From Herbidospora daliensis (GTDB lineage Bacteria; Actinomycetota; Actinomycetes; Streptosporangiales; Streptosporangiaceae), in contig NZ_BBXF01000003.1 of assembly GCF_001570585.1 (NCBI RefSeq), positions 283,353 to 347,352 of the forward strand: a DNA stretch of 64,000 nt, in the 5' to 3' direction. The notes beneath the pieces are model-generated. The model was not told the origin of the DNA. It made no database searches and saw nothing but the letters and a program-made list of their open reading frames with translations. Position 1 is the first letter of the stretch. Every line of letters begins with the position of its first letter. This document shows, one piece after another, positions 37,402 to 45,624 of this stretch. The translations under genes and the position numbers were made by a program.

Positions 37402-37429
37402 GGAACCTTTTCGCCTGCTGCTCGCGATA
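37402..37429 (+). promoter_or_regulatory. Candidate ECF-type promoter of the sigma factor operon
   Basis: GGAAC at 37402-37406 is the typical -35 element of many ECF sigma factors, and CGATA at 37425-37429 could be the -10 element. The spacing (18 bp) is longer than the usual 16-17 and the -10 is not perfect. If used, transcription would begin almost at the ATG at 37438, giving autoregulation of the operon from a nearly leaderless message. Confidence 0.4.
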
Positions 37430-37437
37430 GAGGACAC

Positions 37438-37956
37438 ATGACCCCCGACAGCGACGCCGCTCTGCTGGCCGCCGTGGCCGAGGGCAGGCTGGAGGCGCTG
37501 CGTGTGCTGCACCATCGGCACGCGCCCTGGTTGCGGGCCCGGCTGGCCCGCCGGTGCGGCGATCCCGACCTGGTCCAGAGCGCCCTGCAGGACACCTTCG
37601 TCGCGGTCTGGCAGGACGCGGGCCGCTACCGCCCCTCGGAGGGCGCGGCGGGGGCCTGGTTGTGGACGATCGCCATCCGCAAGCTGGTCAGCGCCCTGCG
37701 CGGGCGGCCGGCTCCGGTCGCCGCCGAGGCCGCCGTCACCGAGTCGGCCGAGGACCTGGTGCTGCGCGCGGTCGAGCACGGCGACCTGGGGACCGCGCTG
37801 AACCGGCTGTCGCCCGAGTTGCGGGCGGCCATCCGGGCCACCGTCCTCGACGGGCTGACCGTCAAGGAGGCCGCGCGGCTGCTCGGCGTGCCCGAGGGCA
37901 CCGTGAAGACCCGCGTCATGCGGGCCAAGGCCCAGCTGAGGGAGTTGCTCACATGA
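37438..37956 (+). CDS. ECF-family RNA polymerase sigma factor
   Basis: 172 residues, the usual length of an ECF sigma factor. Region 2 (about 20-90) includes DLVQSALQDTFVAVWQDAGRY and region 4 (110-170) ends with LTVKEAARLLGVPEGTVKTR, a helix-turn-helix for the -35 element. The gene is coupled by ATGA to a zinc-finger membrane protein and followed by ABC transporter genes, the layout of a sigma/anti-sigma pair controlling a transport response. Region 3 is absent, as expected for the family. Confidence 0.92.
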   Translation: MTPDSDAALLAAVAEGRLEALRVLHHRHAPWLRARLARRCGDPDLVQSALQDTFVAVWQDAGRYRPSEGAAGAWLWTIAIRKLVSALRGRPAPVAAEAAVTESAEDLVLRAVEHGDLGTALNRLSPELRAAIRATVLDGLTVKEAARLLGVPEGTVKTRVMRAKAQLRELLT

Positions 37957-38720
37957 ACGGGTGGCACGTGCCCGACGACCTGCGGGCGGCCTATCTCGAC
38001 GGTGGTCTGCCGGAGGCGGCGGCGATGTCGGTCGAGGTCCACGTGGCCTCGTGCCAGGGGTGCCAGGCCGCTTTCCCCGTACAGGAGGAGTGGCTTGAGG
38101 AGAGCTGGGCGGCGATCGCCGACGTCGTCGACCGGCCCGCGCCTCGGCCGCTGACCCGAGGGCTGACCGCGCTCGGGATGCCTGAGCACGTGGCGGTGTT
38201 CCTGGCGGCGACGCCGGGGCTGACGCGGTCGTGGCTGCTCGGGGTGGCGGGCGCGCTCGGGTTCGCGGTGGCGGCCGCGCACGCCGCCGACCGGTCGATG
38301 CTGGTCTTCCTCGCGGTCGCGCCGGTGCTGCCGCTGCTCGGCATCGCCGCCGCCTACGGTGCGCGGGTCGACGCCCTGTACGAGGTCGCGAGCGCCGCGC
38401 CGATCAGCGGCGGCCGGGTGCTGCTGCTGCGCGCGATGGCCGTGCTGGTCGCCGCGCTGCTGGTCACCGGGGCGGCGACCCCGGCGTTGCCTGCGTTCAC
38501 CGCGGCGTGGTTGTTGCCGTCGCTGGCCCTCACGGGGGCGGCGCTCGCCCTCGGCCCGCTCCTGGCGCCGCACCGCGCCTCGGCGCTGCTGGCCGCGGGC
38601 TGGCTGGCGGCGGTGCCGGCCGGCCGGGAGGCCGTGTTCGGGGCGCCCGCGCAGGCCGCGTACGCGATGGCTCTGATCCCGTTCGTCTATCTGGGGGCAC
38701 GTCGATGGAACCGACTCTGA
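37953..38720 (+). CDS. Zinc-finger (zf-HC2-like) membrane anti-sigma factor
   Basis: 255 residues. The N-terminal 45 residues carry His30-x3-Cys34-x2-Cys37, the ZAS/zf-HC2 motif of anti-sigma factors that hold ECF sigma factors. The remaining 170 residues contain about five to six hydrophobic segments rather than a single anchor. It overlaps the sigma gene by ATGA and the following ABC ATPase by 16 bp, supporting equimolar synthesis with both. The polytopic C-terminus may itself sense the membrane or interact with the transporter; this is inference. Confidence 0.85.
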   Translation: MNGWHVPDDLRAAYLDGGLPEAAAMSVEVHVASCQGCQAAFPVQEEWLEESWAAIADVVDRPAPRPLTRGLTALGMPEHVAVFLAATPGLTRSWLLGVAGALGFAVAAAHAADRSMLVFLAVAPVLPLLGIAAAYGARVDALYEVASAAPISGGRVLLLRAMAVLVAALLVTGAATPALPAFTAAWLLPSLALTGAALALGPLLAPHRASALLAAGWLAAVPAGREAVFGAPAQAAYAMALIPFVYLGARRWNRL

Positions 38721-39553
38721 CCGTCCGCGAACTGACCCGGCGGTTCGGCCGCCGGACCGCGCTCGACCGGGTGTCGCTGGAGTTCGGCACCGGCGTGACC
38801 GGGCTACTCGGCCCCAACGGCGCCGGGAAGACCACGCTGATCCGGATCCTGGCGACCACGCTCGCGCCCGACGGCGGCGGGGTGCGGGCGTTCGGGCTCG
38901 ACCCGGCCGACCGCGAGCAGCGGCGGGCGCTGCGCCGCCGTCTGGGCTACCTGCCGCAGAACCCGGGGGTGTACGCCCACTTCACCGCCTTCGAACTGGT
39001 CGAGTACGTCGCGATCCTGAAGGAGATGAACGACCGGCGGGCCCGGCACGACGAGGTGCGGCGGGTGCTGGCCGAGGTCGACCTGGGCGACCGCGCCCGC
39101 ACGAAGGTCCGCAGGTTGTCGGGCGGCATGCGGCAGCGGCTCGCGCTCGCGCAGGCGCTGCTGGGCGACCCCGACCTGATCGTCTTGGACGAGCCGACGG
39201 TGGGGCTCGATCCGGAGCAGCGGATGCGGTTCCGGGCGCTGCTGTCGAGGCTGGGCGAGAGCCGTACCGTCCTGCTGTCGACCCACCAGACCGAGGACGT
39301 CACGACGCTGTGCGGACGCGTCGTGGTGCTGAAGGCGGGATCGGTGGTGTTCGAAGGGGGCCCGGGGGAGCTCGCGGCCCGGGCGGCCGGGCGGGTGTGG
39401 CTGACCACCGCGCCGCCCGCCGGCACGTACTGGCGCACCCCTGACGGCCGTTACCGGACCCTGGGCGACCGGCCGCCGGAGGCGGTGCCGGGGGAGCCGG
39501 GCGTCGAAGACGGCTACCTGCTGCTGCTCGGCGCCGAGGGGGTGCCGGCGTGA
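38705..39553 (+). CDS. ABC transporter ATP-binding protein
   Basis: 282 residues from ATG 38705, which lies inside the end of the anti-sigma gene. Walker A is GPNGAGKTT, the signature LSGGMRQR and Walker B IVLDEPTVG, followed by a switch histidine in LSTHQTED. The C-terminal 60 residues resemble the extension of ABC-2 exporter ATPases. The partners are the next two membrane proteins. The substrate is unknown; the sigma/anti-sigma genes in the same operon suggest a stress- or antibiotic-responsive system. Confidence 0.9.
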   Translation: MEPTLTVRELTRRFGRRTALDRVSLEFGTGVTGLLGPNGAGKTTLIRILATTLAPDGGGVRAFGLDPADREQRRALRRRLGYLPQNPGVYAHFTAFELVEYVAILKEMNDRRARHDEVRRVLAEVDLGDRARTKVRRLSGGMRQRLALAQALLGDPDLIVLDEPTVGLDPEQRMRFRALLSRLGESRTVLLSTHQTEDVTTLCGRVVVLKAGSVVFEGGPGELAARAAGRVWLTTAPPAGTYWRTPDGRYRTLGDRPPEAVPGEPGVEDGYLLLLGAEGVPA

Positions 39554-40911
39554 CGCTGGCCGTGTTCGAGCTGCGCCGCATGGTGCGCAACCCGCTGATC
39601 TGGGCGGCCGTTGTGATCGCGGTGGTCGTGGAGGGGGCGCGCGCTTCGCAGTGGTGGCCTGACCTGACGTTCGTGACGGTGCGCGCGGTGACGGCGTCCA
39701 CGCTGGTGGCCGGGGCGGTGCTGGTCGCCGCGAACCTCGCCGCGGGCCGCGACCGCCGGGGCGGCCTGCCGGAGTCGCTCGGCGCGCTGCCGAGCCGGGC
39801 GCCCGCCCGCACCCGCGCGGTCCTGCTCGCCGCCCCGCTCGCCGGGGCGCTGGCCGCCGCCGCGGTGATCGTCCCTCTGGTCGGGTACGCCCTGCTGCGC
39901 GGCCCCGTGGCCGGGACCTTCGACGGCTGGGAGGCCCTCAACGGCGTGGCCCTGGCCGCGCTGGCGGCGACCGCCGGCGCGGCGCTGGCCCGCTGGACGC
40001 CCTGGCCCTTCACCTCCCTGCTGGTGATCTTCGGGTTCGCCTTCCTCCTCGTCGCCAATCCCCGGGGCGAGTACGGCGGCTGGGCGCTGCCGTGGATCGC
40101 CACGCACGACGCGACCCTCGGCCCGCGCCCCTCGGCGGCGCACCTGCTCTACCTGGTGGCGGTCGCGGTGGCGGTGGGCGCCGTGGCGCTGTTGCGGCAC
40201 GGGCCGCGGCCGGTCCCGGCGGCGGTCGCGGCGGTGTCGCTGGCGGTCGCGGTCCCGGTGGTGGCGCAGGCCGCCCACCTGCCCAAACCCGCGCCGGTGG
40301 CGTGCCGGGACCACGACGGGCTGACCTTCTGCCCGCGCCCGGGTCACGAGCCGTGGGTGGCGGGGTGGGCGGCGGCGCTGCGCCCGATCACCTCGGTCGT
40401 GCCGCCGCGGGCGCTGGCCCGGGTGCCGGAACTGCGCCAGGAGCTCTACGGCACGCTGCCGCTGGTCTGGCGGCCGGGCGTCAGCGAGACGGGCGTCGCG
40501 GGCGCGGTCGCCGAGAGCGCGGCCGGTCTGGAACCGGGCCCGGGGTGCGGACGGGCCCGCACGGTGGTGGCGTTGTGGCTGACCGGCCGGGTCGCCGCAC
40601 TGGACCACGAGCGGGCGCCGGCGAACTGGTCGTGGCCTCCGGGGGCGGCCGGGCCGGGCGACGGCTGGCACGTGTACCCCTTGACCGAGAGCGGCCACAC
40701 GGCCGTCGTCCCCGGGCGGCTGAACGGCGCCTTCTACGACGACGCCGACCTGGCCAACGCCCGCGCGCTGCTCCGCGACCCCGGCGCGGCCGACCGGGTG
40801 CGGGCCCACTGGACGACGCTCACCGATCCGGCCACCACCACCGTCGATGCCGCGCCGCTGCTCGGCATCGAGGCGGTCACCGGTCGCGGGCTGTGCGGGG
40901 AACCGAGGTGA
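39550..40911 (+). CDS. ABC transporter membrane protein
   Basis: 453 residues, GTG start overlapping the ATPase stop (GTGA). The N-terminal 230 residues hold about six hydrophobic segments with short loops, like ABC-2 permeases (FELRRMVRNPLIW start). The C-terminal 200 residues are soluble, with two cysteine-containing segments (VACRDHDGLTFC and GCGRARTV), and probably lie outside the cytoplasm. This large extracytoplasmic domain is not usual for ABC-2 permeases and may bind a ligand. Confidence 0.75.
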   Translation: MTLAVFELRRMVRNPLIWAAVVIAVVVEGARASQWWPDLTFVTVRAVTASTLVAGAVLVAANLAAGRDRRGGLPESLGALPSRAPARTRAVLLAAPLAGALAAAAVIVPLVGYALLRGPVAGTFDGWEALNGVALAALAATAGAALARWTPWPFTSLLVIFGFAFLLVANPRGEYGGWALPWIATHDATLGPRPSAAHLLYLVAVAVAVGAVALLRHGPRPVPAAVAAVSLAVAVPVVAQAAHLPKPAPVACRDHDGLTFCPRPGHEPWVAGWAAALRPITSVVPPRALARVPELRQELYGTLPLVWRPGVSETGVAGAVAESAAGLEPGPGCGRARTVVALWLTGRVAALDHERAPANWSWPPGAAGPGDGWHVYPLTESGHTAVVPGRLNGAFYDDADLANARALLRDPGAADRVRAHWTTLTDPATTTVDAAPLLGIEAVTGRGLCGEPR

Positions 40912-41432
40912 GGGCGCTGGCCCTCCCGCTGATCCGGGCCGTCGACTGGCTGCCGCTGGCGGCGACGGTCCCGGCGGTGCTGGTCGGGGCGTGGCTGGTT
41001 CCGGCCGAGTTCGCGGTCGCGGTGGTGCGGCTGGCGGCGGCTCTGCTCGCCGCCGCTGCGGCGTTCACGCTGGTGGACGCCATGGCCGCGACGACGGCCG
41101 CCACCCCGGTGCCGCGCCGGGTGCGGCAGTGGGCGCGCACGCTGCTGGCCGCCCTGGCGGCGGGCGGGGCGTGGACGGCGGCCTGGTGGCTGGCCGGCGT
41201 GCCCGGGTCGCCGGTCGGCCCGGCCGGGGAGACGGTGGCGGCGCTGCTGCTGGCGTTCGCCGGGGCCGGCTGGGCGGTGCGGCGCGCGGAGGGCCGGGCG
41301 GTGGCGCTGGCGGGGGCCGCGCCACTGCTGGCCTGCGGCGCGGGCACCTGGGCTCCTGCGGGGGTCGGCTGGTGGTGGGCGGTGGGCCCGCTCCTGCTCC
41401 TGGTGGCCGCCGTCCACGACGACGTGACCTGA
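40908..41432 (+). CDS. Small polytopic membrane protein of the ABC operon
   Basis: 174 residues from a GTG that overlaps the previous stop (GTGA). It consists of about five alanine/valine/leucine-rich membrane segments with short arginine-rich loops (RRVRQWAR), following the positive-inside rule. No family motif was recognised. Its position at the end of the sigma/anti-sigma/ABC operon suggests an accessory subunit of the transporter. Confidence 0.7.
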   Translation: MRALALPLIRAVDWLPLAATVPAVLVGAWLVPAEFAVAVVRLAAALLAAAAAFTLVDAMAATTAATPVPRRVRQWARTLLAALAAGGAWTAAWWLAGVPGSPVGPAGETVAALLLAFAGAGWAVRRAEGRAVALAGAAPLLACGAGTWAPAGVGWWWAVGPLLLLVAAVHDDVT

Positions 41433-41452
41433 CGGCCGCTACCCTCCGAGCC

Positions 41453-42184
41453 ATGATCATGAAATTAGCCGGTGCCGCCGTGGCGGCGCTCGTCCTGTTC
41501 GCCGGGCCCGCGCACGCCGCCCCCGTCAAGGGTCAGCCCAGGCTGACCAACAACGCGATCTACAAGAAGCCCGCGCTCAAGAAGGTCTCCTGCAAGGCGG
41601 TCAAGGGCACCACCAAGGCGTCGACCGAGAAGTACGTCAAGAAGGTCGTCTCCTGCCTGAACACCGCCTGGAAGGGCGCGATCGACGGCTTCCAGCCAGT
41701 CAAGGTGCACTTCAAGCAGGACAAGCAGGCGTGCGCCAGCGGGAACGACATCGCCGGTTCCTACGCCGAGATCTGCACCCAGGCCGTGGACGTCCGGCTC
41801 GCCGACGACTGGATCAGGGCCAAGAGCGACGCGATGGCGTTCGCGGCCCTGCTCGACGCCTGGAACGGCGTCGTCCAGGGCATGACGGGCATCGGTTCGG
41901 CCTTCCGGTCCATGCCGAACGACCGGACCGGTGAGGACATGGCGGAGCAGACGCACCGCTACTTCCTGCAGGGCGACTGCTTCGCCGGGGTGTCGGCCCG
42001 CGCCCTGGGCCGCAAGATCACCGACTTCAAGCAGGTGATCGCGGGCCTGGAGCCGCCGGAGTACTCCTACCTCAAGCACAACGGCAAGCTCGCCAACCGC
42101 GTGTACTGGATGAAGAAGGGCTACCAGTCGGGCAGGCCCGGCGCCTGCAACACCTGGACGGCCCCCGCGGCGAAGGTCGCCTAG
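41453..42184 (+). CDS. Secreted protein resembling a neutral zinc metallopeptidase (YpfJ-like) with lost zinc site
   Basis: 243 residues, or 241 from the second ATG at 41459. A signal peptide ends near residue 23 (AHA-AP). The body follows the YpfJ-like metallopeptidase pattern: CLNTAWKGAI near the start of the domain, a cysteine pair in the middle and GDCFAGVSA near 174-182. Where active members have the zinc motif HEYGHxxQ, this protein has DAWNGVVQ (135-142), so both His ligands and the catalytic Glu are gone. The third-ligand Glu before QADCFAGV is Phe. It is therefore predicted not to be a zinc protease; a binding or inhibitory role is possible. The fifth codon is the rare TTA. Confidence 0.7.
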   Translation: MIMKLAGAAVAALVLFAGPAHAAPVKGQPRLTNNAIYKKPALKKVSCKAVKGTTKASTEKYVKKVVSCLNTAWKGAIDGFQPVKVHFKQDKQACASGNDIAGSYAEICTQAVDVRLADDWIRAKSDAMAFAALLDAWNGVVQGMTGIGSAFRSMPNDRTGEDMAEQTHRYFLQGDCFAGVSARALGRKITDFKQVIAGLEPPEYSYLKHNGKLANRVYWMKKGYQSGRPGACNTWTAPAAKVA

Positions 42185-42254
42185 GAATCCGGCGGCGGGC
42201 ATGTCGAGAACCGGCGACCGGCTCCGTCCCCGCTCCGAGACGAAGGAGCAGGAC

Positions 42255-42740
42255 ATGAACCGACACGACGTCACCGAGGTGCTCGCCCAGCCGATCGCGC
42301 GCGACCTGCTGGCTTCCCCGATCCCCGCCCGCCTGGCCTACACCGGCCTCGACGGCGCACCCCGCGCGATCCCCATCGGGTTCTGGTGGGACGGCGCGCA
42401 CGTCGTCATGGCGACCGTGCCCGCCTCGGCCAAGGTCGGGGCGCTGCGCCGCGATCCCCGGGTGGCCGTGACCATCGACACCGAGCGGGCGTGGCCGCCG
42501 AGGGCGCTGCTGATCCGGGGCACGGCCCGGCTCGAAACGGTGGAGGGGGTGCCCGGCTCGTACATCGAGGCGGCCCGCAAGCTCGTCCCGGCCGAGCACT
42601 TCGCGGGCTGGGAACAGGGGGTGCGGGAGCTGTACGACCAGATGGTCGTCATCTGCGTCGACCCCGAGTGGGCCAAGCTCCTCGACTTCGAGACCACCTT
42701 GCCCAAAGCCGTCGAAGACCTGCTCCTGGCCCGAGCCTGA
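42255..42740 (+). CDS. Pyridoxamine 5'-phosphate oxidase-like FMN-binding protein
   Basis: 161 residues from ATG 42255, chosen for AAGGAG 6 bp upstream. The split-barrel pattern is clear: GAPRAIPIGFWWDGAHVVMATV, then KVGALRRDPRVAVTID and a late VVICVDPEWAKLLDF. Proteins of this group bind FMN or F420 as small dimers, and many act on unknown substrates. It is preceded by 70 bp of spacer and probably forms its own unit or is read through from the secreted protein. Confidence 0.85.
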   Translation: MNRHDVTEVLAQPIARDLLASPIPARLAYTGLDGAPRAIPIGFWWDGAHVVMATVPASAKVGALRRDPRVAVTIDTERAWPPRALLIRGTARLETVEGVPGSYIEAARKLVPAEHFAGWEQGVRELYDQMVVICVDPEWAKLLDFETTLPKAVEDLLLARA

Positions 42741-42766
42741 GGAACGGGGCGGAACGGGATGGAACG

Positions 42767-42817
42767 CCTTATCTGTGAGGCGGCCGCGACCGGCCGTCTC
42801 TCATCATCGATAAGGAC
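42767..42817 (+). promoter_or_regulatory. Structured leader that could hide the ribosome-binding site
   Basis: CCTTATC (42767-42773) can pair with GATAAGG (42809-42815). Inside lies a second hairpin, CGGCCG-cgac-CGGCCG (42781-42796). The 3' arm of the outer stem contains the AAGGA (42813-42817) used by the next gene, whose ATG is at 42823. Folding would mask this site. No known riboswitch class is recognised. Confidence 0.45.
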
Positions 42818-42822
42818 AGATC

Positions 42823-43305
42823 ATGAAAAGCGTTCTCAAGCGGCTGGCCGCCGTCGTCGTGGCCGGCGTCGGCGTCGTCAGCCTGGCCACCGCGCCCGCG
42901 CAGGCCGCGACCGTCATCACCGCCCACCTGGAGATCGGGTTCAACACCGGCGTGCCGGCCGCCCGGACCATCAACCTGAACGTCCACGTCCCCATGAACG
43001 AGTACGACGCCAACGGCTACCTCATCCACGGCGCCAGGATCCAGGTCCGCTTCTACGGCAGCGACCCGGGCAGCGACCCGATGATCTACGGGCCGATCAC
43101 CTGGTACAGGGGCGACTACGGGCTGACCGCCGGGGCCGACGGCATCCACCTCGACTACGGCTGGGAGGTCCCGCAGGGCTCCTTCCTCAACGAGGACAGC
43201 GGCTTCGCCAACAACGGCGACGAGGTCTACATCGTCGCGAAGTTCATCGACGGCGACGGCGCGACCATCAGCGCCACGTCCAACACCGAAGAGGGCATCT
43301 ACTAG
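42823..43305 (+). CDS. Small secreted protein of unknown function
   Basis: 160 residues. A signal peptide of about 28 residues (KRLAAVVVAGVGVVSLATA, cleavage after AQA) is followed by a mature domain rich in Tyr, Gly and Asp and without cysteine. Its alternating pattern (TINLNVHVPMNE, ARIQVRFYGSD, VYIVAKFIDG) suggests an all-beta fold. No family was recognised. It has its own leader with possible secondary structure and ends 3 bp before the stop of the converging AfsR-like gene. Export is the only confident prediction. Confidence 0.75.
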   Translation: MKSVLKRLAAVVVAGVGVVSLATAPAQAATVITAHLEIGFNTGVPAARTINLNVHVPMNEYDANGYLIHGARIQVRFYGSDPGSDPMIYGPITWYRGDYGLTAGADGIHLDYGWEVPQGSFLNEDSGFANNGDEVYIVAKFIDGDGATISATSNTEEGIY

Positions 43306-43307
43306 GT

Positions 43308-45437
43308 TCACTCCACGGCGGCCGTCCCCACCATCTTCAGCGCCCGTTCGAAGTACTCCGCCGCCGGGCCGAACCGCCCCTGCGTCAGATGGTCGTCCCC
43401 CATGTCGCACAGTGCCGCGATCGTCCTCGCCGCGTGTACGGCGGTGCGGTGCAGGACCCGCGCGTCGTCGTAGCGCGCGCACTCGTGCAGGTGCCGGTGG
43501 AGCGTCGCCGACAGCTCCAGCGCGTGCGCCGGCCAGCCGTGCCGGGCCGCGTGCACGGCCACCGCGAGCAGGTTGGCCAGTTCGGTCTCCACCGCCGCCG
43601 ACGCCGTCTGCACGTAGTGGTCGAACAGGCGCGTCAGCGCCGACCGGCGGTCGTGGTCGGTGTCCTCGTCGGCCAGGGTCGCGGTCGCGTGGGCGCGGGG
43701 CAGGTCGTGGAAGCGGTAGCGCCCGGGGGCGGGTTCCTGGAGCAGGTGGGCGTCGACCAGATCGTCCAGGAGACGGCCCGCGTGTTCGACGGTGGTGCCG
43801 ACCAGCGCGGCGGCCGCCAGGCGTTCGATGTCCGGTCCGGGGTGGAGGCCGAGCAGGCGGTACATGTCCTGCTGGCCGGGCGGCAGGTGGTGGTACGACA
43901 GGTCGAGCGCCGCCGCGATGCTCAGCGGGCCGACCTCCAGTTCGCCCAGCCGGTGCTGGTGGTCGCGCATCCGGTCGGCGAGGTGGGCGGGGGTCCAGCC
44001 GGGGCGGATGCGCAGGCGGGCGGCCGCGATCCGGATCGCCAGCGGCAGCCGGCCGCACAGTTCCACGATCTCCGTGAGCAGCCCCGGAGCCTCTCCGCTG
44101 ACGCGCTGCTCCCCGGCCGTGCGGGCGAACAGCGTGAGGGCGTCGGGGCGCGGGAGCACGTCCAGGGAGAGCGGGCGCACGTCCTCCAGGCCGGCCAGCC
44201 GGCGGCGGCCGGTGATCAGGACCAGGCAGGTCGGTGAGCCCGGAAGCAGCGGGCGGACCTGCGCTTCGGTCGCCACGTTGTCGAGCAGCACCAGGACGCG
44301 GCGCCCGGCCAGCCGGGTGCGGTAGAGGGCCGCGCGGGCGCCCGGGTCGTGCGGGATGCGGTCGCCGGGGACGCCGAGCGAGCGGAGCAGCTGGTCGAGG
44401 GCGTCGCCGGGGTCGACGGGGGCGCCGCCCCGGGTGAAGCCGCGCAGGTCGACGAAGAGCTGGCCGTCGGGGTAGCGGTCGGCCAGCCGGTGGGCGACGT
44501 GCACGGCCAGGGTCGTCTTGCCGACGCCGGCCATGCCGTCGACCGCGGCGATCACCGGGCCTCCTTCGCGGGTGGTGGCGAGGTCGTCCAGGAAGGCGAT
44601 CTCGGCGGTCCGGCCGGTGAAGCTGGCGATGTCGCGCGGCAACTCCCGGGGGACGACCGTCGGGGCGCCCGTCGGGGCGGCCAGGTCGGCGTGGCCGCCG
44701 AGGATCTGGTGGTGCAGGCGCTGGAGCGGCGGGCTCGGGTCGATGCCCAGGTCGACGTTGAGGCGCCGGCGCAGGTCGCGGTAGACGCGGAGCGCCTCGG
44801 CCTGGCGGCCGGAGCGGTAGAGGGCCAGCATCCACTGGGCGTGCAGGTGCTCGCGCAGCGGTTGTTCGGCGACGAGGGCGGCCAGGTCGGCGAGCAGGTC
44901 GTCGTGGTGGCCGAGGGCCAGGCGCGACTCGATCCACGTCTCCTGGGCGGCCAGCTTGCTCTCCTCCAGGCGGATGCGCTCGGCGTCGAGCAGCGGGTCG
45001 AGGGCGACGTCCTCGAAAGGGCGGCCTCGCCACAGGCCCAGCGCGCCGCGCAGCCGCTCCGACGCCAGGCCCGGTCTGCCCGCCGTCAGGGCGCGGCGGC
45101 CCTGGGCGGCGAGGTCCTCGAAGGTGAGCAGGTCGAGATCGGCGGGGGTCAGCCGGATCTCGTAGCCGCTCGGGACCGTCGACAACAGCGGCGGTTCGGC
45201 GCGGCCGGCCAGGCCGAGCACCTGCCGCAGCGCCGACACGTAGGTCCGCAGGGCCACGGCGGCGGTTCTGGGCGGGCGTTGCGGCCACAGGGCGTCGACC
45301 AGCCGGTCTACGTGGACCGGCCGGTTGACGTGCAGCAACAGGACGGCCAGCAGGACCCGCTGTTTGGCCGCGCCCAGCCGGACCACTCGGTGGCCGTCGG
45401 AGCGGACTTCCAGTGTGCCGAGGACACGAAACCGCAT
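43308..45437 (-). CDS. SARP/AfsR-family transcriptional regulator with NB-ARC ATPase domain
   Basis: 709 residues from ATG 45437, just ahead of the conserved start of the DNA-binding domain (MRFRVLG). Residues 1-95 form the OmpR-like winged helix, about 100-245 the BTAD helical domain (ERLRGALGLWRGRPFEDV), and 280-560 an NB-ARC/STAND ATPase with Walker A GMAGVGKTT and VLVLLDNV. The remaining 150 residues are helical but shorter than the TPR array of full AfsR. Such proteins activate secondary-metabolism genes on DNA direct repeats near -35. It is divergent from the aminotransferase operon and 11 kb from the PKS operon, either of which could be its target. Confidence 0.9.
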   Translation of the reverse strand: MRFRVLGTLEVRSDGHRVVRLGAAKQRVLLAVLLLHVNRPVHVDRLVDALWPQRPPRTAAVALRTYVSALRQVLGLAGRAEPPLLSTVPSGYEIRLTPADLDLLTFEDLAAQGRRALTAGRPGLASERLRGALGLWRGRPFEDVALDPLLDAERIRLEESKLAAQETWIESRLALGHHDDLLADLAALVAEQPLREHLHAQWMLALYRSGRQAEALRVYRDLRRRLNVDLGIDPSPPLQRLHHQILGGHADLAAPTGAPTVVPRELPRDIASFTGRTAEIAFLDDLATTREGGPVIAAVDGMAGVGKTTLAVHVAHRLADRYPDGQLFVDLRGFTRGGAPVDPGDALDQLLRSLGVPGDRIPHDPGARAALYRTRLAGRRVLVLLDNVATEAQVRPLLPGSPTCLVLITGRRRLAGLEDVRPLSLDVLPRPDALTLFARTAGEQRVSGEAPGLLTEIVELCGRLPLAIRIAAARLRIRPGWTPAHLADRMRDHQHRLGELEVGPLSIAAALDLSYHHLPPGQQDMYRLLGLHPGPDIERLAAAALVGTTVEHAGRLLDDLVDAHLLQEPAPGRYRFHDLPRAHATATLADEDTDHDRRSALTRLFDHYVQTASAAVETELANLLAVAVHAARHGWPAHALELSATLHRHLHECARYDDARVLHRTAVHAARTIAALCDMGDDHLTQGRFGPAAEYFERALKMVGTAAVE

Positions 45438-45572
45438 AGACCGGCAATACCACATATTGTTCACATACTGGGATCCTTGTTCCATTCTTCAGTTCAGGCA
45501 CTTGGGGCCCGGGGGCGTCGCCGGATTTCGTGCCCTACACAATCCGGGTTTCCGGACAAAATCGCCGAACTC

Positions 45573-45602
45573 TGTCAAGCCACGCCTTTACCGGCTTTTT
45601 AT
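45573..45602 (+). promoter_or_regulatory. Weak candidate promoter of the envelope-glycan operon
   Basis: TGTCAA at 45573-45578 and TTTTAT at 45597-45602, with an 18-bp spacer, could form a sigma-70-type promoter for the operon starting at 45625. The 187-bp divergent region also holds a short inverted repeat, CAATA-ccaca-TATTG, at 45445-45459 on the side of the AfsR-like gene. Neither is strong. Confidence 0.3.
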
Positions 45603-45624
45603 GGCCGGGCCGCAAAGTGGCCGC

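Noticed and set aside
45325-45624. N-terminal extension of the class III aminotransferase
   Set aside because: The extra residues overlap the divergent AfsR-like gene and promoter region and have no family similarity; the conserved domain begins after ATG 45625.
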